DNA of 41,220 bases, from NCBI GenBank assembly GCA_024643985.1, contig JAHELW010000007.1, positions 1 through 41,220 on the forward strand, in the 5' to 3' direction. This DNA is from Myxococcales bacterium (GTDB lineage Bacteria; Myxococcota_A; Polyangia; Polyangiales; Houyiibacteriaceae). The notes beneath the pieces are model-generated. The model did not search any database, was not told the DNA's origin, and saw only the letters and a list, made by a program, of their open reading frames with translations. Of the stretch, positions 35,647 to 41,220 are shown one piece after another. The position numbers and the translations under genes were made by a program. Numbering within the stretch: the stretch's first letter is position 1; every line of letters begins with the position of its first letter.

Positions 35647-38447
35647 TGGCGGACGGCAGCTATCTTCACAATCCCCTGATTCATCGCGATCGCCGTCTCG
35701 GCCTCTCCGATTCCGAGTGGGTCAAGTCGTTCGCTTGCGACGACATGACGGTGCTCATCGTCTGCCGCGGCCCGATTCGTCAAGAGGCGCTCGACGTCTT
35801 CGCCGAGATGGGCATGGCGAAGGTGGGCATTCTCCTGTCGGAGAAGGACTCCATCGTGTACCCGCGCGCGCTCGCGCCGGAGCTTCGGCGTCTCGACCCT
35901 TCGCAGGTGCACAACGTCCAGGACTACACCGGCGCCAGTGGCGAGGAGCGTACTCAGCGGATTGCCGAGATCATCGGAATCGCGAAGGACAACGGGTACG
36001 CCTACATCTTCGCCGGCTACGGCTTCATGGCCGAGGACGAGGAGTTCGTCAGCGCGATCGAGGAGGCGGGGCTTCGTTTCATCGGCCCCTGTTCCCACAC
36101 GGTCCAGGCGGCGGGATTCAAAGACGAGGCGAAGCGTACCGCAGAGCAGGTCGACGTCAGCGTCACACCCGGCGTCAACGATGCGACGGGCCGTCTCATC
36201 CTTCGCAAGCACCCTGACTTGAAGGCGCTTCGCAAGCTCGCGAAAAAGAACGATCTAGACGTCCCGGAGCTGAACGAAGACGTAGGGCTGGACGTGGCAG
36301 CCGACGCGCTTCTGAACGCGTCGTACGACGCGGGAGTCGACCTCTACACCGTGGACGAGCTCGGCGAGCAGATCGAGATCGAGGTCGGCCAGATTCTCGA
36401 TGAGTTCGCCGGCAGCCGGGTCCGCCTCAAGGCGATCGGCGGCGGCGGCGGAAAAGGGCAGCGCATCGTACGAGCCGCGAGCGAGGCGCCCGCGATGGTG
36501 CGGGAGATTCTCGCGGAAGTGAAGGCGCTCGGCGTCGGCGACAACAAGAACATCCTCGTCGAGCTCAACATCGAGACGACGCGTCACAACGAGATCCAGC
36601 TCATCGGCAACGGCGAGTGGTGTATCTCGCTCGGCGGCCGCGATTGCTCGCTTCAAATGCACGAGCAAAAGCTACTCGAAGTGTCGATCACGCAGGAGAC
36701 GCTCGGCGCCGCGGTCGAGCGAGAGCGCGCAGCCGGCAACGAAGTCGGGGCGGCGGCCATCGAGCAGGACCTCAACATCCTCCGGCGGATGGAGGCCGAG
36801 GCCGAGCGCTTTGGGGAGACCGTGAAGCTCGACTCTGCGTCGACCTTCGAGTGCATCGTCGACGGGCCGAGGCACTACTTCATGGAGGTCAACACGCGCA
36901 TTCAGGTCGAGCATCGCGTGTCCGAGCTGTGCTACGCGCTTCGGTTCACGAATCCGTACGATCCAGAGGACCATTTCGACGTTCACTCCGTCGTCGAGAT
37001 GATGGCGATTCTCGGCAAGCACAAGGCTCGCCTCCCACGGCCCGTACGCATCCAGCGCGACGCCGCCGCGGTCGAGGCGCGGCTCAACGCGACCGACCAC
37101 TCGCTATCTCCCCACGCGGGCGGCGAGATCATGTCGTGGTCGGATCCAATCGAGGGCGAGGTCCGCGACGACCAGGGCATCTGCTTCAAGAACCCGGATA
37201 CCGGTCTCTTCATGCGCTACAAGCTCGCCGGGGCGTACGACAGCAACATCGCGCTGCTCGTCACGACCGGCGACGATCGGCGTGACAGCTACGAACGCCT
37301 TCGCGACGTCCTCCGGCGGACGGTGCTCCGCGGCCCGGATTTGCAGACCAATCTGCAGTTCCACTACGGTCTCGTGCACTGGTTTCTGGCGAACGGCGTC
37401 GACGCCAAACCGACGACGCAGTTCGTCGTGCCGTACCTCACGCTGATCGGCGAGCTTCTTCAGGAGGCGAGCCAAATCGACGCCAACTACGCGTACGATC
37501 GCTTGTGCGGACAGTATCTCAACGCTGCGAAAGCCGACCCGGCCGCGGCGAAGGCCACGAGCGAGCTTTCGGTCTTGAAGAAGACTCTGCTCGGGCGACC
37601 ACTCGGTCGAATCCTGCGGCAGCCTCACTTGCTTTCCGCTTGGCTCAGCGCCAACAAGAATCACGTCGACGTCACCAACGGCCGGGTGACCTGGCTTCGC
37701 AACCCCCTTCGGATTCTCGCGGACACCTACCATCTCCTTCACATGGATGCGGGCGTCGATCTTCCGGCGGCGCACCGGATCTGGGAGCTCGACGACGAGC
37801 TCCTCAAAGAGGGCATCGAGTTCTACGAAAACGTCGAGGCTCAGCTCGGCGAGATGGCCTGGCCGGAGCTCGACGATCGCCTCAAGGCAAAGAAGCCGCC
37901 CAAGGGATTCGACGCCGAGCTCTGGGAGGAGGTGCGGCAGGCTCACCTCGGCTTCCAGCTGGGTCTCGAGCTCTACGGGCTGCTTCCCCTCATCGGCCGC
38001 AAGGTTGGCTTCTTCGATTTGCGGGTCAATGAAGACTTGACGATCACGATCCCGGAGCGTCTCTTCGACCGGGAGCATCAAGCCAAGATGAAGAAGGTTC
38101 TGGTGCCGCCTCCCATGAACAAGGCCGACGAGATCGTCGCGGTGACCGGGGGCATGTTCTACAAGCAGGAAGCTCCCGGCATGCCGGCATTCGTCGAAGA
38201 GGGACAGCACTTCGAGCTCGGCGATCCGCTCTATGTCGTCGAGGTGATGAAGATGTTCAACAAGGTGTACGCCCCGTTTGCGGGAACCATCGACAAGATC
38301 CTCGTCGACGTCGACGGCACCATCGTGTCGAAGGGGCAGCCGCTCTTCAAAGTGACGCCGGACGAGAAGTTCGTCGAAGTGGATCCAGCCGAGGTCAAAG
38401 CCCGCATCGAGTCGAATACGGAGCAGTACCTCACCGCGGTGGCCTGA
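35646..38447 (+). CDS. Biotin carboxylase fused to biotin carboxyl carrier domain, divergent form
   Basis: 933-aa fusion starting at ATG 35646, overlapping the carboxyltransferase stop. Order: N-terminal biotin-carboxylase lobe (about 35-180, IFAGYGFMAEDEEF in place of HPGYGFLSEN), an inserted segment (about 183-258), the ATP-grasp domain (Gly-rich loop IGGGGGKGQRI at 264-274; GGRDCSLQMHEQKLLE at 330-345; FMEVNTRIQVEHRVSE at 412-427), and the carboxylase C-lobe (to about 600). A helical region of about 220 residues follows, then a carrier domain with VVEVMKMFN (biotin Lys869). It therefore supplies carboxybiotin to the neighbouring transferase. The inserted segment and the helical linker are not in typical acetyl-CoA carboxylases. 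Catalytic motifs are present but diverged. Confidence 0.9.
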   Translation: MADGSYLHNPLIHRDRRLGLSDSEWVKSFACDDMTVLIVCRGPIRQEALDVFAEMGMAKVGILLSEKDSIVYPRALAPELRRLDPSQVHNVQDYTGASGEERTQRIAEIIGIAKDNGYAYIFAGYGFMAEDEEFVSAIEEAGLRFIGPCSHTVQAAGFKDEAKRTAEQVDVSVTPGVNDATGRLILRKHPDLKALRKLAKKNDLDVPELNEDVGLDVAADALLNASYDAGVDLYTVDELGEQIEIEVGQILDEFAGSRVRLKAIGGGGGKGQRIVRAASEAPAMVREILAEVKALGVGDNKNILVELNIETTRHNEIQLIGNGEWCISLGGRDCSLQMHEQKLLEVSITQETLGAAVERERAAGNEVGAAAIEQDLNILRRMEAEAERFGETVKLDSASTFECIVDGPRHYFMEVNTRIQVEHRVSELCYALRFTNPYDPEDHFDVHSVVEMMAILGKHKARLPRPVRIQRDAAAVEARLNATDHSLSPHAGGEIMSWSDPIEGEVRDDQGICFKNPDTGLFMRYKLAGAYDSNIALLVTTGDDRRDSYERLRDVLRRTVLRGPDLQTNLQFHYGLVHWFLANGVDAKPTTQFVVPYLTLIGELLQEASQIDANYAYDRLCGQYLNAAKADPAAAKATSELSVLKKTLLGRPLGRILRQPHLLSAWLSANKNHVDVTNGRVTWLRNPLRILADTYHLLHMDAGVDLPAAHRIWELDDELLKEGIEFYENVEAQLGEMAWPELDDRLKAKKPPKGFDAELWEEVRQAHLGFQLGLELYGLLPLIGRKVGFFDLRVNEDLTITIPERLFDREHQAKMKKVLVPPPMNKADEIVAVTGGMFYKQEAPGMPAFVEEGQHFELGDPLYVVEVMKMFNKVYAPFAGTIDKILVDVDGTIVSKGQPLFKVTPDEKFVEVDPAEVKARIESNTEQYLTAVA

Positions 38448-38463
38448 GCGGCGCGGAGCGTTG

Positions 38464-39462
38464 CTAGTGCCGGTCGTCGCGAGTCGTAGCAAGAGCGACT
38501 CGATTTCGGCCCGCGTCCTTGGCTCGGAACAAGGCGCGGTCGGCCGTGGTCATCAGACGTGACTTGAGATCGCTCGGGGGCTGGCCGTTGAGCTGCCGTA
38601 GACCGCTCAAAGTCGCGACCCCGATCGAAACCGTGATTTTCGGCAGCTCGCCGCCCGACCGCATCGGCCCTGCGGTGCTTGCTGCCACGTGGCTTCGAAG
38701 GTGGTCGGCAAGCGCTCGCGCGCTCTCCTTCGAGGCGTGCTTTTGCAGGACCACGAACTCGTCGCCACCGAAACGAAAGACGTCTCCCACGCCCGCCGCC
38801 GCCTCGTCGAGAGCGCGTCCGGTGCGTTTGAGCGCTTCGCTCCCGGCAGAATGCCCGAGCTTGCTGTTGACCCGCTTGAGGTGGTCGACGTCGACGAACA
38901 TCAGCGCCATGTCGCGCCCGCTCCGCTTTGCGGCCGATACGGCTTTCGTCAGCACCGTGTTCAGCTCCCGAACGTTCCGAAGCCCGGTCAGCGGGTCGTG
39001 CGCAGCGAGGCCCTGCTGCCGGCGAAGGGACGTGGTTTGAATGAGAGAGGTCGCGATGTAGCGCGCGAGGCCGGCGACGACGCGAGCGTCTTGGGCGGTG
39101 AAGCGGGACCTCGGGCAGGCCAACTGAAGGAGCCCCATCGCCCGGGTTCCATCATGGATTGGGACCAGTAGCGTTTCAGCGGTTCGGTGCGGCGTGCGAC
39201 GCGAGAAGGCTCGTTTGGTGAGGTCGGGATCGGGCGGGACGCTGCGCTCGAGCAGCGGCTTTGCATCCGGACCGAACGCTGCGACGCAACAGAGCGAGTC
39301 CGCGCTCGAGCCGAGGAAGAGCGCGCCGGTCGTCGCGCGCACGGCAAGCGCGGCTGCCTCGAGCCCTTCGTCGAGCACACGCATCACCGGCCGCGCTCGG
39401 GAGCTCGACGCTCCGAGAACGGATTCCTCGAGCTTTGCCCCCCTCAAGGTGTGGATCCGCAC
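38464..39462 (-). CDS. GAF-GGDEF diguanylate cyclase
   Basis: About 332 aa starting from GTG 39462, with a GAF-like domain (about 28-145: VLDEGLEAAALAVRATTGALFLGS, DGTRAMGLLQLACP) followed by a GGDEF domain (153-328). The active-site loop is FRFGGDEFVVLQ (GGDEF at 232-236), with HDPLTGLRN and FVDVDHLKRVN in their usual places, so it should make cyclic di-GMP. The inhibitory RxxD site expected about five residues before GGDEF is missing (AAGVGD). The ORF-track start at 39681 overlaps the divergent lipoprotein gene and is unlikely. It ends 16 bases from the convergent biotin-carboxylase gene. The signal sensed by the GAF domain is unknown. Confidence 0.87.
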   Translation of the reverse strand: MRIHTLRGAKLEESVLGASSSRARPVMRVLDEGLEAAALAVRATTGALFLGSSADSLCCVAAFGPDAKPLLERSVPPDPDLTKRAFSRRTPHRTAETLLVPIHDGTRAMGLLQLACPRSRFTAQDARVVAGLARYIATSLIQTTSLRRQQGLAAHDPLTGLRNVRELNTVLTKAVSAAKRSGRDMALMFVDVDHLKRVNSKLGHSAGSEALKRTGRALDEAAAGVGDVFRFGGDEFVVLQKHASKESARALADHLRSHVAASTAGPMRSGGELPKITVSIGVATLSGLRQLNGQPPSDLKSRLMTTADRALFRAKDAGRNRVALATTRDDRH

Positions 39463-39583
39463 TCTCAAATCGTAGGCAACCCGGGCACCACAAGCCAACG
39501 AGTGCGCGGCTGTGGTGTCCTGTAGGTGTCTCTTCGGTTGAAACCATCGTAGAATGGAGAACGCTGGGGTTGGAGGGCCTTGG

Positions 39584-41220
39584 ATGGCACACGCGCGGTC
39601 ACTCGCGGTATTCGTCTTCACGTTCGTTGGCTTGGTTGGAGGGTGCGGCAAGGAGCAGCCGCCGGTCGATCGCGTCGGCACGAACGCGGTCGCGAAGAGC
39701 TTCTTTCAGGATGCGTCGTGGTACTTCGGCCGAACCGTCATCGACGTGGACTACGAAGGGGGCCAGCTCAACACCTTTCCCGGCGACGCGGCCCTCGATT
39801 TCCAAGGCTCGGACCTCGCTTCCATGCCCCGCATCCGCTGGGTGATCGAAGAAAACGAGCTCGTTGCGTTTCGCGACTACGAGCTCGTCGAAGGCGCCAA
39901 CGCCGGGTCGACGCAGCCCGGCGATTTCCTCGGTCAGCCCGTCGCGGCCTTCGAGATCGAAAAGCACTTCGACATTCGGCGCGCGTATTCCGATTCCACG
40001 GGAGAAGAGCAGAACATCATCGAGGAGAACGATACCGATCGCCCCTGGTACGAGCGCGAGTACATGCGGGTCAACTGGGCGACGAATCTTCTACCCGGCT
40101 ATTACGGCCAAACGAGTGACCTCAACGCGGTCCTCGGTTTCTTCGAGCGTCAGTCCGCCGATCTCTTCATTCAGAGCGGCTCCGACTTTCCGGAGTCCTG
40201 GCAGCCGAGATTCCACTTCATGGGCTGCGACGGGCTCGACGACGATCGAGAAGCATGCGGTGAGGATGCCCGCCCCTGGGCCGCGGACTACTCCCTCGAC
40301 GAGCTGTACGCGTTCGACTTCGTCACCCAGGAGCTCCTTGCCCCCGAGGCCGTGATCGATCCGCTCACCGGTCGCGAGGTGAACTGGTGCCAGTCGAACT
40401 TCATCGACGCGCCGACCTGTACGACGACGGCGATCTATGTCCGCAACAGCTTTCTCCGGGTCAGCGATCGCCGGCAGTACGAGCCCGTCAACTGGGTCGA
40501 TACGCGGTTCGAGCGCGCAGGCTACTTTCGACTCGAGCGGCCCACGGTCGACCGCTCGACCGATCCAGAGGACCCCGCCTATTTCGAAACGGACTTCCTC
40601 AACTACAGCGTCAATCGCCACAACATCTGGTACGACTGGACGGACGAGGCGGGCGATCCGATTCCGTTCTCGGAGCGCCGCGTCAGGCCGATCGTGTTCT
40701 ACACGACGCCCGAGCTTCCCGCGCACCTCGTCGAGCCGAGCTTCGAGGTCACGGCCAGGTGGGACGAGGTCTTCATGCAGACCGTCCGGCGCCTGCAGGG
40801 CCGCGCCCCGGCAGCCTATCCCGATGTCGCGTGCCAGGACGCCGATCCAGACGGCTACTGTGCCTGCGTGCGAGATCCGGACACGGGCGCCGCGCTGAAT
40901 TCGAGCTGCCCCGGCCGCTACGATCCGTTCGAGCGCCCCTCCGAGGCCACGGAGCGAGGAGCGAGCAACCCCTACGACTGCTGGGTAGAGGTTCCAGCGG
41001 GCGCGCGTCCCGATCTCGACCGCGCCGACCTGAACGACTCGCACTTCAACGGCTGGTTCGACGCTGCGCAAACGGGGTCCGAGTGCGTGGTCCAGCTTCG
41101 GCTCAATCGCTGCAACAAGGCATCGATTGCCGGAAACGGGGGCAGCACCGAAGGCCTCGACTGCCAAGAGCGCGGCGACGCTCGTTTCAAGTTCTTGAGC
41201 TACGTGGACCAGCCCGGCAC
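39584..41220 (+). CDS. Large lipoprotein of unknown function, 3' end beyond window
   Basis: Not in the ORF track, yet an uninterrupted frame of 545 codons runs from ATG 39584 to the window end. A GGAGG Shine-Dalgarno lies about seven bases upstream. The N-terminus is a lipoprotein signal (MAHARSLAVFVFTFVGLVGGC, Cys21). The mature region is rich in aromatic and acidic residues with regular beta-like stretches: TVIDVDYEGGQ, PRIRWVIEENELVAFRDYE, KHFDIRRAYSDSTGEEQNIIEENDTDRPWYEREYMRVNWATNLLPGYYG. Many cysteines occur after residue 200 (GCDGLDDDREACGEDA, NWCQ, PTCT, CQDADPDGYCACV), suggesting disulfide-stabilised outer-surface structure. I do not recognise the family. Long lipoproteins of this style are frequent in Myxococcota, but that is general knowledge and not a match. 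Confidence 0.82.
   Translation, partial: MAHARSLAVFVFTFVGLVGGCGKEQPPVDRVGTNAVAKSFFQDASWYFGRTVIDVDYEGGQLNTFPGDAALDFQGSDLASMPRIRWVIEENELVAFRDYELVEGANAGSTQPGDFLGQPVAAFEIEKHFDIRRAYSDSTGEEQNIIEENDTDRPWYEREYMRVNWATNLLPGYYGQTSDLNAVLGFFERQSADLFIQSGSDFPESWQPRFHFMGCDGLDDDREACGEDARPWAADYSLDELYAFDFVTQELLAPEAVIDPLTGREVNWCQSNFIDAPTCTTTAIYVRNSFLRVSDRRQYEPVNWVDTRFERAGYFRLERPTVDRSTDPEDPAYFETDFLNYSVNRHNIWYDWTDEAGDPIPFSERRVRPIVFYTTPELPAHLVEPSFEVTARWDEVFMQTVRRLQGRAPAAYPDVACQDADPDGYCACVRDPDTGAALNSSCPGRYDPFERPSEATERGASNPYDCWVEVPAGARPDLDRADLNDSHFNGWFDAAQTGSECVVQLRLNRCNKASIAGNGGSTEGLDCQERGDARFKFLSYVDQPG

Overview
The window is GC-rich chromosomal DNA, almost completely coding, with very short intergenic gaps. Start and stop codons often overlap by 1-4 bases. 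The gene set points to a delta-proteobacterial/Myxococcota-type bacterium: many lipoproteins with TPR or unknown folds, receiver/PATAN-type (DUF4388) proteins, a hybrid histidine kinase, a NodI/NodJ-like exporter, minor type IV pilins, a TatBC pair and a biotin-dependent acyl-CoA carboxylase. This assignment is inferred from gene content and base composition only; no rRNA is present. I see no insertion sequence, phage gene, CRISPR array or obvious recently acquired island.

Left to right. 1-2830 (minus): a minor-pilin operon gspH/fimT-pilV-pilW-pilX with every junction overlapping; pilX runs off the left edge. 2989-3072 (minus): tRNA-Leu(CAG) with a good promoter. 3120-6491 (minus): a small exported protein, a GT39/ArnT-like membrane glycosyltransferase and a small winged-helix-like protein. 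6584-8728: bifunctional Rel/SpoT ppGpp enzyme, convergent with an antiporter and a CPBP protease (8736-11154, minus). 11239-15671: a TPR lipoprotein overlapping a HerA/FtsK-like ATPase that carries a glycine-zipper segment between coiled coils. 15646-17169: VOC protein and divergent trpS. 17171-20467 (minus): a small lipoprotein and a 916-aa REC/PATAN/REC/PATAN/TM/TPR protein. 20544-24085: SCP2-like protein, a methyl-accepting protein without a sensor domain, tatB and tatC. 24082-25346 (minus): an SDR without the usual YxxxK and a single-domain receiver. 25425-26439: two small envelope proteins. 26501-28239: ABC-2 exporter. 28332-30794: gyrB. 30797-33789 (minus): hybrid kinase and inositol monophosphatase. 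33943-38447: two-gene acyl-CoA carboxylase. 38464-39462 (minus): GAF-GGDEF diguanylate cyclase. 39584-end: a large lipoprotein of unknown function, absent from the supplied ORF track, which continues past the right edge.

How they work together: most of the region is housekeeping (tRNA-Leu, trpS, rel, gyrB, tatBC) mixed with envelope and signalling genes. Likely functional units are the pilin operon, the TPR-lipoprotein/ATPase pair, the CPBP-protease/antiporter pair, tatBC, the NodIJ-like exporter and the carboxylase pair. The best candidates for undescribed biology are the TPR-lipoprotein/HerA-like ATPase pair, the membrane-tethered REC/PATAN/TPR protein, the divergent biotin carboxylase with an inserted segment, and a 38-bp imperfect palindrome between the receiver gene and a lipoprotein gene.
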